DNA of 64,000 nt from Blastopirellula marina (GTDB lineage: Bacteria > Planctomycetota > Planctomycetia > Pirellulales > Pirellulaceae), in the NCBI RefSeq assembly GCF_002967715.1, contig NZ_PUIA01000016.1, positions 434,001 through 498,000 of the forward strand, read 5' to 3'. Under the pieces are notes generated by a model. It was not told the DNA's origin. It saw nothing but the letters and a program-made list of their open reading frames with translations, and ran no database searches. Within the stretch, counting starts at the first letter, position 1. Every line of letters starts with the position of its first letter. Of this stretch, positions 26,759 to 35,288 are shown piece after piece. A program made the position numbers and the translations under genes.

Positions 26759-26792
26759 AAAAAAGCCCGCTCTCTTTTCCGAGAGCAGGCTT
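26759..26792 (-). terminator. Terminator of rpsR
   Basis: Arms 26763-26774 and 26781-26792 pair as 5+6 bp with one opposed mismatch and a 6-nt loop, followed in minus-strand direction by a run of six T. It lies about 35 bases after the rpsR stop, so it separates rpsR from the thioesterase operon. Confidence 0.8.
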
Positions 26793-26826
26793 CTTCGTGT
26801 CTGGGGGCGGAAAGTTCCGGGGGGAA

Positions 26827-27096
26827 CTAGTCCTTGACGTAAGCCAACAGGGCCATGAAGCGGGCACGTTTGATGGCCTGCGTAACGGCGTGCTGGCTGA
26901 CGGCGGTGCAGCCGCTCTTGCGACGACCGACAATACGACCATGACGGTTGGTCAGCTTCTTGAGCAGTTCCACGTCCTTGTAATCCACGAACATTGGACG
27001 CGGACGCTTGCCATCGACGAAGATCGGATCCTTTTTGGATACTCGAGCTTTGGTCTTGGCACGCTTACGGGCTTTGGTCTTATTGGCTGGTCTCAT
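26827..27096 (-). CDS. rpsR: 30S ribosomal protein S18
   Basis: 89 residues. Basic N-terminal tail ('RPANKTKARKRAKTKARVS'), then 'FVDYKDVELLKKLTNRHGRI' and 'RRKSGCTAVSQHAVTQAIKR', the S18 core. ATG 27096 fits the family start. S18 usually sits between rpsF (S6) and rplI (L9); here it stands alone with its own terminator and a hairpin in the leader. It binds the 30S platform with S6. Confidence 0.95.
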   Translation of the reverse strand: MRPANKTKARKRAKTKARVSKKDPIFVDGKRPRPMFVDYKDVELLKKLTNRHGRIVGRRKSGCTAVSQHAVTQAIKRARFMALLAYVKD

Positions 27097-27407
27097 AATT
27101 CTCTTTCGGGCGTCTGATATGCCGCACTGTCTTTCTAGGACGCAGTGACGCGGCAACGTTCGATATGACTTAGGTTTAGGAACTTGGAAGCTCCCTAACC
27201 TCGGATTTCTTTCGAGTGGAAACTCAAGATTTTATAGCTGCCGGGGCGAAGTCGCAACCCCCAATGCCAGAATCACGTTGTCTTGGGTGGTACGACGACG
27301 CCAATGGAAGATGAAGTCCCTTGCTAACGTCTGCTTCCATCCCCATGACGACGTCGACGTTCCCGCCAAAACTCTTTATTGGCAACAACTTACATTAACG
27401 ATCGCTG
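27097..27407. other. Intergenic region upstream of rpsR
   Basis: About 310 bases between the rpsR start and the end of the large PVC heme gene. Apart from the leader hairpin I see no gene. It should hold the rpsR promoter. Confidence 0.4.
27121..27154 (-). promoter_or_regulatory. Hairpin in the rpsR 5' leader
   Basis: In minus-strand sense a 4-bp stem (GCCG/CGGC), a one-sided 3-nt bulge (CGT) and a 5-bp stem (CACTG/CAGTG) close a 13-nt loop, 24 bases before the rpsR start codon. A bulged hairpin is the form of the known S6:S18 leader in bacteria that control rpsF operons. The match is structural only; the bulge is CGT rather than the classic CCG unless the pairing register shifts. Confidence 0.4.
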
Positions 27408-30400
27408 TTACTCGACGGCTTCTGCGGTTACGGCCATCACGACCGGGGCGGTGGCGTCGTCTCCCTTGACCAGGTCGATCGTTTTGACCGGCTTGGACTG
27501 GCTGGGACTAACGGCCAGGTAGCGGACCTGGCGGCCATTCAGGTCGAACGCGAACTTCGATTCCGGTACGTCCACCCGTCGAATGTAGTCCGCAATATGG
27601 ACGCCATTCTTCAGTTCGTGGTCTTCGGTTGCGCCGTCCTGGTAGTGGAAGCGGACGATCATCGAGGTTGTCTTCTGGTCGCTATAAGGATAGGCCCAGC
27701 CAGCGACACCACCCAGGATGTGTACCGATTTGAGTGGCATGTTGCACGGCAGCGAGACCGACTTCGGCATCTTGGGAGGCAGATAGCCGCCGGGGCCGTA
27801 CAGCATCACGACGTTCGGCTGGGAGGTTCCCTGCGGATCGATCAGTTGGAATGGCACCCCTTCAAAGTTCTTGGGCTGCCAGTCGCTGAAGACCAGCGTT
27901 TCGACCGGGGCGTTCTTCGAGATGAACATCCCCTGGGTGCTGACCGCCGTGGCGATTTTTTCCAGCGGCAGCGGAACGAACTTGCCTCGCTGGGTCAGGA
28001 AGGCCAGCAGGTCTTCAAATTCCTTCGGCTTGATCTGCTTCTCGAAACCAACCGGCATGAGCGACTGGGGAGTCCCCATCAGTTGGTCGATGTCTTCCCG
28101 CAGAATCGATTGCTGCTTTCCTTCGGCGTCGACCAGTTCGATAGCCGTCCGGCTTTCCGAGGCCAACAGACCACTCAGCACGCGTCCGTCTATGGTGGCG
28201 ACCATGTAGGTGCGGTAGTTCGACTCGACGCTACGGTTCGGATCGAGGATCTCGGTCAACAGTTGCGACTTCGGATGCACGGCCATGCCGGTCAGGTCAG
28301 GACCGATCTTCGAGCCTTCGCCACTGTGCACGTGGCACTTCGAGCATTCTCGCTTGAAGACCAGCTTACCGGCAGCCGCGTCCCCCTGGGCTTCGGTGGT
28401 CGCCCACAGTTCCTTGATCACCTTTTGGCGGTCGGCATTGGGCAGGGCACCACCGCGGGCAAACATCTCTTCGGCCTTCGCACGCAGCTTCTTATCGGGA
28501 TGCTGCGAAAGGGCCTGACGCTGGTCGAGGGCCAGTTCGTTCAGTTGGATCGCACCTTTGTCCATCGAAGCCAACAGGTCGGCCGTCCAGGCTGGGCGAC
28601 CAAGCATCAAGGTGATTGCTTCCTTGCGGCCAGTTGGCGTCAGGCTGGGTAGCGTTTCCAGAACGAACTTGCCCAGGTCGTCGTTTTCGCTGGCCTTCAG
28701 GCTGCTAAGCAGAGCCGTGGTGACATCGGCCGAGGTTTGCGGGCCGATGGTGGCCAGTAGCTCGGCTTCCACCGGCGGATCCATCTTCACGTTCAGTTCG
28801 ACGATCTCACGAGCCAATCGCTGCGCGTCTTTCGCGCTGAGGTCGCCGGATTCGATTTGATCCAGAGCGTTCTCGACCAACTCTTCCAATTGAGCAGCCA
28901 GCTTGGTGCTGCCCCAGTTCACGGCCATCGAAATCAGCTGGCCACGCGAGGAAGCAGGCAGCTTCTCGATCAGCCCGGCCAGCGACTCATCGACCGCTTC
29001 GGTGATCTGCGGCTTCTTGTCTTGTGGCCAACCTTTGGTCAGGCCGGTGACAATCGCCTCGGCGACTTGTGGCTGGGCACTTTCGATGGCTGGCAGCAGG
29101 TCAGCGATCGTATCGACCGGACCGCCACGCGAGTAATGTTCGGTGACAATCGCCACCAGGTTCATCGTCTTGTTGTCGATCTTATCGCTCTTGGCAACCG
29201 CTTTCAGGAAGCTGCCTCCCTGATTCGCGGCGGCCGAGGTCGCTGCATCGGGGATCCAGCGGTCGTTGGCGTTTTCAGGTTGGGTGATCATCGCCAAGAT
29301 ATCGATCGCCGCGGCGTCGCTGGCTGGCAGGTCGGCCAGGGCCAACAGTGTCATCAGGCGAACTTGCGGATCGGCATCGTTCAATACTCCACTTTCCAGG
29401 ATCGCGGCGGTGCTTTCAGGGATGCGTGGCAACACTTGCACGGCGTTGCGGCGAACCCCAGGAGCCGGATGCTTCAGCGCGGCATAGGCGGCCTGGGTCG
29501 CGGTGCCGTTGGCATTTTCCAGAACGCCCAGTCCTTGCAAGGTCCACAGGGCATGAATCGCTCCGGCATTCAGGCCGATGCGATCGACCGAGTCGTCCTG
29601 CAGTAGGTTGATCAAAGCGGGGACAACATCGGTTTCGCCCCTTTCGACCAGGATTTGCTGAGCATGACGACGCCATAGCAAATTGTCGCTCTTCAGGGTC
29701 GCAACGATCTTCTCGGGGGCGGCCTTCTCCAGGTTCACGTGCCAATCCTTGTCGGCCTTGGCACCTTCGCCGGTGTAAACGATGCGGTAGATGCGACCGT
29801 GGCGTTTGTCACGCAGGTCGGTCTCGTAGGCGGCACCTTTGCCGGTTTTGAAGCCGTGCGGTGTCGGGTTGTGTTGGATGATGTAGTTGTACCAGTCCAG
29901 AACCCAGACGTTGCCATCGGGGCCGACTTCGGCCTGGATGGGGGCCGACCATTCATCGTCGGAGGCCACCAGGTTGAACGGGCTGGTCGAGTGGAAGTTG
30001 CTGCCGTCGCGCGAGATTACGAACGCACCAGTGAGGTGCCCCGTCGGACCGTTGACGAAAGCGACGCGGTTCCAGAACGCTTCGGGGTAGTTGCGAGCCG
30101 TGTAGAGCGAGTGTCCGGCACCGGCCGTGTAACCGCCGTGATGATCGACCTGACGAACTTTGTCGGTAACTGGTTGGAACTTGTGCGAGTCGGCCATCGA
30201 GTCCAAGACCAGGCGTGCCGTCCAGCCGCGAACCTGTTCGTAGTAGCGGTTCGGGATGGGCATGTAGACACTAGGGCAGTGGTTGGCGGTCGAGCCGAAG
30301 ATGATCCCTTCTTCGCTGATGCCCAGCCCCCACGTGTTGTTGTTGGTCGAACGAATGAACTCGAGCTTGCTGCCATCGGGCTTGAAGCGGAAGAAGCCGT

Positions 30401-31847
30401 TGCGGAAGCCAGGCTGTTCAACGCCGTTCACCACCACGTGCGAATCGTTGTAGCCTTGCATCCCCCAGATCCAGTTGTCGTGGCCGTACTGGAAGTTGCT
30501 TACACCACCGTGGGTGTCTTTCATGTTCCAGCCGCTGAACATCACTTTTTTCACATCGGCTACGTCGTCGCCGTTGGTGTCTTTCAGCCACAAGGTTTGC
30601 TCGCCGTTCTGCACGATGACGCCGCCGTTATGGAAGGCGATCGAGGTCGGAATGCTCAGCCCTTCGGCGAAGGTGGTGACCTTATCGGCTTTCAGGTCGC
30701 CGTCGGTGTCTTCGCATACCACCACGCGGTCGCGGCCGGGCCCCTTGGCGTGCAACTCGTTCGGGTAGTCGAGCGTCATGCACATCCAGAGTCGCCCGCG
30801 AGCGTCCCAGGTCATCGCAATCGGCTTACCACCTTCAAAAATCTCTTCCGAGGCGAAGAGCTTCGCTTCAAAACCTTCCGGCAGGACCCAGTGCTTTTTC
30901 GATTCTTCGGCCGGCAGTGGCTTCTGCATCAGGTTGAGGTTCTCGGCCTGCGTGCCCCAGGTCTTGCTGGCGGTGTAGTTGGGGATCTTGGCACCCACAT
31001 CGATATAGTCGAACGGCTTCACATCGGTATTGGGCTTCTGAGCCTTGGGGACGTTCATGGGCTTATCGAACGCGGTGATCAGGCCCTTCTGCTGCGGTGG
31101 GAAGTTGGGGACCACGCTTGGATCTTGTCCGATGGCCCAGCGCACGCCACGTTCGACCAGGTTGGCAAAGCCGGGGTTGGTCCACGTGCGGGCATCGTGT
31201 CCCCAAGCGGTGTAGAAGACGCGTCCTTTGCCTTGTTCGCGAACCCAGGTCCATGGTTCTCGCTCGCTATCGTTCACGCGGTAGGTCAGCACGGTACGAT
31301 TCTTTTCGTTGTGCTTGGTATGCACGTAGGTTTCGTCCCAGCTTTCAAAGCCCTGAAACCCTTGCATGATCGGGTGCGACGTTTCAGTGATTTGAGTGCG
31401 GAAGGTGCCGGTGCCGTGGCTCTTGAACTGGGCACCCACCAGCGCGATGTACTTCGGCGAGTTCAAAAAACAGTACGAAGCACAGTGCAGCGGAATGAGT
31501 CCGTGCCCCGCTTCGACGTAGTCGATGATCGCCTTTTCGCTGGCTGGGTCGATCTGTTCGATGTTGGCGTAAATCATCAGCCCGTCGAACTGGGCCAGTG
31601 TTTCCGGATTGATATTCGCCAGCGAATCGGTGTACTTCAGATCGATGCCGCGGGCTTCCAAAGCGGGCTGTAATTCAACGAACCGTTTGGCGGGCTCGTG
31701 GTGTCCGTTGTCACCCAAAAATAGCACCGAAATGCGTTCTTTTTGAGTTTGCGGCTCGGCGGCGGCAAGTTGGCTCAGGCCCAACATCAGAATGAGCAAG
31801 CTGGCGGCGAGTGATGCGAAACGATAGCTGCGAGTGTCGCGTTGCAT
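27408..31847 (-). CDS. PVC-type heme-binding CxxCH protein with ThuA, propeller and HEAT domains
   Basis: 1479 residues with a signal peptide (about 1-30, ending 'LSQLAAAEP'). Residues 35-260 are a ThuA-like domain ('RISVLFLGDNGHHEP', 'HCASYCFLNSPKYIALVG'). Residues about 320-700 form a soluble-dehydrogenase-type propeller ('WDARGRLWMCMTLDYPNE', 'VVCEDTDGDLKADKVTTF'). Then come HEAT-like helices (about 730-1130), a cytochrome c site C1168-S-K-C-H1172 with 'GSKIGPDLTGM', and a beta-rich C-terminal domain. Such proteins are a planctomycete/verrucomicrobial speciality, periplasmic and probably linked to oxidation of sugars or sugar alcohols with electrons passed through the heme; the substrate is not known. 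Stands alone. Confidence 0.9.
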   Translation of the reverse strand: MQRDTRSYRFASLAASLLILMLGLSQLAAAEPQTQKERISVLFLGDNGHHEPAKRFVELQPALEARGIDLKYTDSLANINPETLAQFDGLMIYANIEQIDPASEKAIIDYVEAGHGLIPLHCASYCFLNSPKYIALVGAQFKSHGTGTFRTQITETSHPIMQGFQGFESWDETYVHTKHNEKNRTVLTYRVNDSEREPWTWVREQGKGRVFYTAWGHDARTWTNPGFANLVERGVRWAIGQDPSVVPNFPPQQKGLITAFDKPMNVPKAQKPNTDVKPFDYIDVGAKIPNYTASKTWGTQAENLNLMQKPLPAEESKKHWVLPEGFEAKLFASEEIFEGGKPIAMTWDARGRLWMCMTLDYPNELHAKGPGRDRVVVCEDTDGDLKADKVTTFAEGLSIPTSIAFHNGGVIVQNGEQTLWLKDTNGDDVADVKKVMFSGWNMKDTHGGVSNFQYGHDNWIWGMQGYNDSHVVVNGVEQPGFRNGFFRFKPDGSKLEFIRSTNNNTWGLGISEEGIIFGSTANHCPSVYMPIPNRYYEQVRGWTARLVLDSMADSHKFQPVTDKVRQVDHHGGYTAGAGHSLYTARNYPEAFWNRVAFVNGPTGHLTGAFVISRDGSNFHSTSPFNLVASDDEWSAPIQAEVGPDGNVWVLDWYNYIIQHNPTPHGFKTGKGAAYETDLRDKRHGRIYRIVYTGEGAKADKDWHVNLEKAAPEKIVATLKSDNLLWRRHAQQILVERGETDVVPALINLLQDDSVDRIGLNAGAIHALWTLQGLGVLENANGTATQAAYAALKHPAPGVRRNAVQVLPRIPESTAAILESGVLNDADPQVRLMTLLALADLPASDAAAIDILAMITQPENANDRWIPDAATSAAANQGGSFLKAVAKSDKIDNKTMNLVAIVTEHYSRGGPVDTIADLLPAIESAQPQVAEAIVTGLTKGWPQDKKPQITEAVDESLAGLIEKLPASSRGQLISMAVNWGSTKLAAQLEELVENALDQIESGDLSAKDAQRLAREIVELNVKMDPPVEAELLATIGPQTSADVTTALLSSLKASENDDLGKFVLETLPSLTPTGRKEAITLMLGRPAWTADLLASMDKGAIQLNELALDQRQALSQHPDKKLRAKAEEMFARGGALPNADRQKVIKELWATTEAQGDAAAGKLVFKRECSKCHVHSGEGSKIGPDLTGMAVHPKSQLLTEILDPNRSVESNYRTYMVATIDGRVLSGLLASESRTAIELVDAEGKQQSILREDIDQLMGTPQSLMPVGFEKQIKPKEFEDLLAFLTQRGKFVPLPLEKIATAVSTQGMFISKNAPVETLVFSDWQPKNFEGVPFQLIDPQGTSQPNVVMLYGPGGYLPPKMPKSVSLPCNMPLKSVHILGGVAGWAYPYSDQKTTSMIVRFHYQDGATEDHELKNGVHIADYIRRVDVPESKFAFDLNGRQVRYLAVSPSQSKPVKTIDLVKGDDATAPVVMAVTAEAVE

Positions 31848-32156
31848 GGCACGAGGGTGGGCTGAAGGAATACGTTTTTGAGATAAGCTGAGAGCCGGAA
31901 ATGCGACCCCGTAAATAGGGATAAGCCGAGGTAAAAAATTAGTTTTCCGACTTATTTCAATATAGTGGCGTTTCGCCAGACGTCTTCCTAAATAAGTCCC
32001 GGGGATTGTAGGTATTTTGCAAGGATTTAGCGTAATGGAGCGAATGACTCCCTATTCAAGCTCTGCGCGATCGTTCATACTTGCCGATTCGGTTCGAGAT
32101 TTATTTTGCGGCGAAGGAAACCCCTTCGCTTTCCTACAACCTGAACAACGAGAATC
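31848..32156. other. Divergent intergenic region, PVC heme gene / nagB
   Basis: About 310 bases containing the two divergent promoters. It is AT-richer around 31930-31970. I found no convincing operator pair or RNA gene. No clear ribosome binding site precedes the nagB ATG; the leader is 'GAACAACGAGAATC'. Confidence 0.4.
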
Positions 32157-34046
32157 ATGACTGAACGAACCGCTGATCGACCTGAGATGTCGATCCAGTC
32201 AACTGCTTTGCCTTGCGCTGTTTTTTCCACTAGCGAAGCCCTCTCTCGCCACGTCGCTGAAATCGTCGCCGCGATTATTCGCGAACGACAAGCTCAAAAA
32301 GCGACGGCCGTGCTCGGACTTCCAACCGGTTCCACGCCCATGGGCGTCTACAGAGAACTGGTTCGCATGCACCGGGATGAAGGATTGGATTTTTCCAATG
32401 TCATTACCTTCAACCTGGACGAATACTACGGCCTGAAGCCAGACCAGCTGCAAAGTTACCACCGAACGATGCACGAGGTTTTCTTTCAGCATGTGAATAT
32501 TCCGTCGGAGAATATTCACATCCCAGACGGAACGATCCCGCTGGATGAAGTTGATGCGTATTGCGACGACTACGAAAGTAAGATTCGCGCCGCCGGTGGA
32601 ATCGATCTGATGCTTTTGGGCATTGGCTCCAACGGACACATCGGCTTTAACGAGCCGTTCAGCATCCGCAATAGCCGAACGCGTATCTGCACGCTCGATC
32701 CGATTACCCGCCGCAGTGCCGCGTCGGACTTCTTTCATGAAGAGAACGTCCCACACCAGGCAATCACGATGGGCATCGGGACGATCCTCGAAGCTCGCAA
32801 GATTCTGCTCTTGGCCCTCGGTCAAGGCAAATCGACGATCATTCGCGAAACGTTGCAAGGGCCGATCACCAACCGCGTGCCGGCGACCATCTTGCAGGAA
32901 CATCGCGACACGTCGGTCTTCATCGATTCCGCGGCTGCCAGCAAACTGACGGCCGTGGCCGAGCCATGGACTGAAGGGGAAGTCGAGTGGGATCAGACGA
33001 TGATCAAGCGGGCCATGTTGTGGCTTTGCGAAAAGACCGGCAAGGCCCTGCTGAAACTGGCCGACGATGACTTCCGTCAGCACAATCTGCACCAGCTGCT
33101 GCGTCATCACGGCCCCGCGCCGAGCCTGGCTCACCGCGTGTTCCGCTGGATGATGGATACCATCGAGTATCACCCGGCCGGCAAGGAAAAGAAGAAGGCC
33201 ATCTGCTTCAGTCCTCACCCGGACGACGACGTGATCAGCATGGGCGGTACGCTCATTCGCCTGGTCGACGACGGTCACGAAGCTCACGTTGCCTACATGA
33301 CCAGCGGGAATATCGCGGTATTTGACCACGATGCTCAGCGTTTCGCAGACTTTGTTACGCAGTATAACCGGCTGTTTGGTATCGAAGAGACCAAGTCGGC
33401 CGAGGTCGAAAAGCAGGTCGCCGAGTCACTTAAGGCCAAGCCGCCTGGCGAGCCTGACATTGATACAGTACTCACCATCAAAGGTCTGATTCGCCGTAGC
33501 GAAGCGATCGCCGGGGCGTTGAAAGCCGGTTGCCAGGAAGAGCATCTGCACTTCCTCGACTTGCCGTTCTACCGCACCGGTAAGGTCGCCAAGAACCCGC
33601 TGGGTGACGAAGACGTGAAGATCGTAAAGGATCTGATCCTCAAGGTTCAGCCCGATCAGGTTTACATCGCCGGCGATCTTTCCGATCCGCACGGAACGCA
33701 CCGTGTGTGCGCGATGGCGATCTTCAACGCTCTGTTGGAAATCGAAGCCGAAACCGGCAGCCGTCCTGAAGCATTGCTGTACCGTGGTGCCTGGCAAGAG
33801 TATCCGCTGCACGAGATCGAGATTTGCGTGCCGCTTTCGCCGAACGACATGTTCAAGAAGCGTCAGGCGATCTTCATGCACGAGAGCCAGAAGGATAGTG
33901 CGTTGTTCCCGGGGACCGACCCGCGAGAGTTCTGGGAACGAGCCGAAGACCGCAACACCGGCACCGCAGACTCTTACAACAAGATCGGCTTGCCCGAGTA
34001 CTTCGCGATGGAAGCGTTCGTTCGCTGGAACGGGCAACCGCTATAA
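32157..34046 (+). CDS. nagB: Glucosamine-6-phosphate deaminase fused to LmbE/PIG-L deacetylase
   Basis: 629 residues. Residues about 20-285 are NagB: 'TAVLGLPTGSTPMGVYRELV', 'FNLDEYYGLKPDQLQSYH', 'LMLLGIGSNGHIGFNEP' and 'ARKILLLALGQGKS'. From about 345 on is an LmbE/PIG-L zinc deacetylase with 'CFSPHPDDDVISMGGTL' (about 347-363) and 'AGDLSDPHGTHRVCAMA'. NagB converts glucosamine-6-phosphate to fructose-6-phosphate and ammonia; the second domain may deacetylate an N-acetylglucosamine derivative, which would couple two steps of amino-sugar breakdown in one cytosolic protein. The same fusion is known from Bacteroidetes. Ends before a strong terminator. Confidence 0.92.
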   Translation: MTERTADRPEMSIQSTALPCAVFSTSEALSRHVAEIVAAIIRERQAQKATAVLGLPTGSTPMGVYRELVRMHRDEGLDFSNVITFNLDEYYGLKPDQLQSYHRTMHEVFFQHVNIPSENIHIPDGTIPLDEVDAYCDDYESKIRAAGGIDLMLLGIGSNGHIGFNEPFSIRNSRTRICTLDPITRRSAASDFFHEENVPHQAITMGIGTILEARKILLLALGQGKSTIIRETLQGPITNRVPATILQEHRDTSVFIDSAAASKLTAVAEPWTEGEVEWDQTMIKRAMLWLCEKTGKALLKLADDDFRQHNLHQLLRHHGPAPSLAHRVFRWMMDTIEYHPAGKEKKKAICFSPHPDDDVISMGGTLIRLVDDGHEAHVAYMTSGNIAVFDHDAQRFADFVTQYNRLFGIEETKSAEVEKQVAESLKAKPPGEPDIDTVLTIKGLIRRSEAIAGALKAGCQEEHLHFLDLPFYRTGKVAKNPLGDEDVKIVKDLILKVQPDQVYIAGDLSDPHGTHRVCAMAIFNALLEIEAETGSRPEALLYRGAWQEYPLHEIEICVPLSPNDMFKKRQAIFMHESQKDSALFPGTDPREFWERAEDRNTGTADSYNKIGLPEYFAMEAFVRWNGQPL

Positions 34047-34079
34047 CCATCGGTCGGTAAGATCGAACAAAAATCCATA

Positions 34080-34121
34080 GGCTGCTCGGGGAGAATCGCC
34101 CCTGGCAGCCTTTTCTTTTTT
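34080..34121 (+). terminator. Terminator of nagB
   Basis: Arms at 34080-34091 and 34099-34110 pair over 6 bp, a 2-nt mismatch and 4 bp, with a 7-nt loop, followed by a T-rich tract (34111-34121). It starts 33 bases after the nagB stop. The T tract touches the stop codon of the convergent Flp pilin gene. Confidence 0.8.
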
Positions 34122-34308
34122 ACACGCCCAAATCGGGGAACGTGCGTTCGATTTCACTGGCGGAATAGTTGTAGCTTGCTACCGTTTGTTGACCGAAGAA
34201 GAAGATCGCACTCAGGCAGGCCAACAAAATCATGGCCATCATGACTGCGTACTCGACGGCCGTGGGCCCATCTTCACTACGCAAAAAATTGAGAATCTTG
34301 GGGAGCAT
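34120..34308 (-). CDS. Flp family type IVb pilin
   Basis: 62 residues. The 'GPTAVEYAVMMAMI' block holds the Flp processing region with Gly before the mature Pro/Thr and the Glu5 and Tyr6 of Flp pilins, then a hydrophobic helix to about residue 45 and a short polar tail ('SASEIERTFPDLGV'). It would be cut by a TadV-type prepilin peptidase and assembled into thin Flp pili for attachment. No tad/cpa genes lie nearby, so it is an orphan pilin in this window. Confidence 0.88.
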   Translation of the reverse strand: MLPKILNFLRSEDGPTAVEYAVMMAMILLACLSAIFFFGQQTVASYNYSASEIERTFPDLGV

Positions 34309-34475
34309 GGAACCGTTCCTTGAGAAAGGACCGACGAAAAGTAGGAAACGTGAAAGTCCATGCCTACGAGAGGGGGAGTTCCGCTGGCCGGCGATTCACG
34401 GCAATGAGTCAACTGAACCCTACGTCACGATCGGTAGTTGGCAAGAAAATCGTTCGACCTTGCGCGTTATGGGAG

Positions 34476-34515
34476 TTGACATCTGTACAGCATCAGGCTA
34501 GTCTTCTAGTAAGAC
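34476..34515 (+). promoter_or_regulatory. Candidate lexA promoter with overlapping palindromes
   Basis: A perfect -35 box TTGACA (34476-34481) is followed after exactly 17 bases by TAGTCT (34499-34504) as a weak -10. The perfect 8-bp palindrome CTGTACAG (34483-34490) lies in the spacer, and the inverted repeat GTCTT-N5-AAGAC (34501-34515) overlaps the -10 box. Either could be the LexA operator for self-repression. The lexA ATG is at 34570. The LexA box of this group is not known to me, so the operator part is a hypothesis. Confidence 0.5.
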
Positions 34516-34569
34516 ATCGCCTTTCCACGCCGGAAGGGGGAGCCCCGCGACGGATCAGGATCCCAGGAC

Positions 34570-35181
34570 ATGGCAAGTTCGCAATCAGCCACCGATTCCC
34601 TCACTAAGCGTCAAAAAGACGTCTTCTTCTTCATCCGCGAGAAAATCCAGAATCGCGGATACGGTCCTACCGTGCGAGAAATCGGCGAAGAATTCGAGAT
34701 TAGCTCGCCCAACGGCGTCGTGTGCCACCTAAAGGCCCTCGAACGCAAAGGGCTTATCTCGCGTGAAAAGAACATGTCGCGAGCCATCCAGCTCAAAGCC
34801 GAGGTCGAGGAAGAATCGGGGCTGCCATACGTCGGGCGTATCGCTGCCGGCGTTTTGCACGAGGCGATCGGCCAGGACGAACGAGTAGATTTCGGCTCGA
34901 TGTTCAGCCACCGAGATCACTTCGTCCTGGAAGTCACCGGCGACTCGATGATCGAGGCCCACATCGACGACGGGGACTACGTCGTCGTCAAACAGCAGTC
35001 GACAGCCCGTTCCGGCGAGATCGTGGTGGCCGAGACCGACGAAGGGGAAGCGACCCTCAAATACTGGTTCCCCGAAAAGAACCGCATCCGCCTGCAACCC
35101 GCCAACAGCAGCATGCCGCCCATCTACGTCAAAAACGCCAAGGTCCGAGGCGTCGTGATTGGTGTCGTGCGAAAGTTCTAG
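34570..35181 (+). CDS. lexA: LexA repressor
   Basis: 203 residues. N-terminal winged helix ('LTKRQKDVFFFIREKI', 'YGPTVREIGEEFEISSPNGV') and C-terminal S24 protease domain. The self-cleavage Ala93-Gly94 lies in 'GRIAAGVLHEA', the nucleophile Ser126 in 'EVTGDSMIEA', and the general base Lys164 in 'EATLKYWF'. It represses SOS DNA-repair genes and is inactivated by RecA-stimulated cleavage. No ribosome binding site of classic type precedes ATG 34570. It is followed by a REP-like element before the convergent gene. Confidence 0.96.
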   Translation: MASSQSATDSLTKRQKDVFFFIREKIQNRGYGPTVREIGEEFEISSPNGVVCHLKALERKGLISREKNMSRAIQLKAEVEEESGLPYVGRIAAGVLHEAIGQDERVDFGSMFSHRDHFVLEVTGDSMIEAHIDDGDYVVVKQQSTARSGEIVVAETDEGEATLKYWFPEKNRIRLQPANSSMPPIYVKNAKVRGVVIGVVRKF

Positions 35182-35227
35182 GACAATGTGTCCCCGCGAA
35201 AGCGAGCGGCAACAAGCGAATTCTTGT

Positions 35228-35266
35228 CCCCTCTCCTCTGAGGGGAGAGGGTTAGGGTGAGGGGCT
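35228..35266. repeat. REP-like dispersed element, copy 1
   Basis: A palindromic head with arms CCCCTCTCCT / AGGGGAGAGGG and the tail TTAGGGTGAGGGG. It lies between the stops of lexA (35181) and the convergent gene at 35289. The same head and tail recur near 39244, 48632 and, inverted, 50234. Confidence 0.75.
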
Positions 35267-35288
35267 TTGCCAGCAGTCCCTACAAGTT

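Noticed and set aside
29739-31673. Long open frame of about 640 codons antisense to the PVC heme gene
   Set aside because: Shadow of the real gene; the sense strand has a signal peptide, domain motifs and a heme site.
34483-34490. CTGTACAG as a proteobacterial SOS box
   Set aside because: The proteobacterial box needs CTGT-N8-ACAG; here the two halves abut, so it is only listed as a candidate palindrome of unknown owner.
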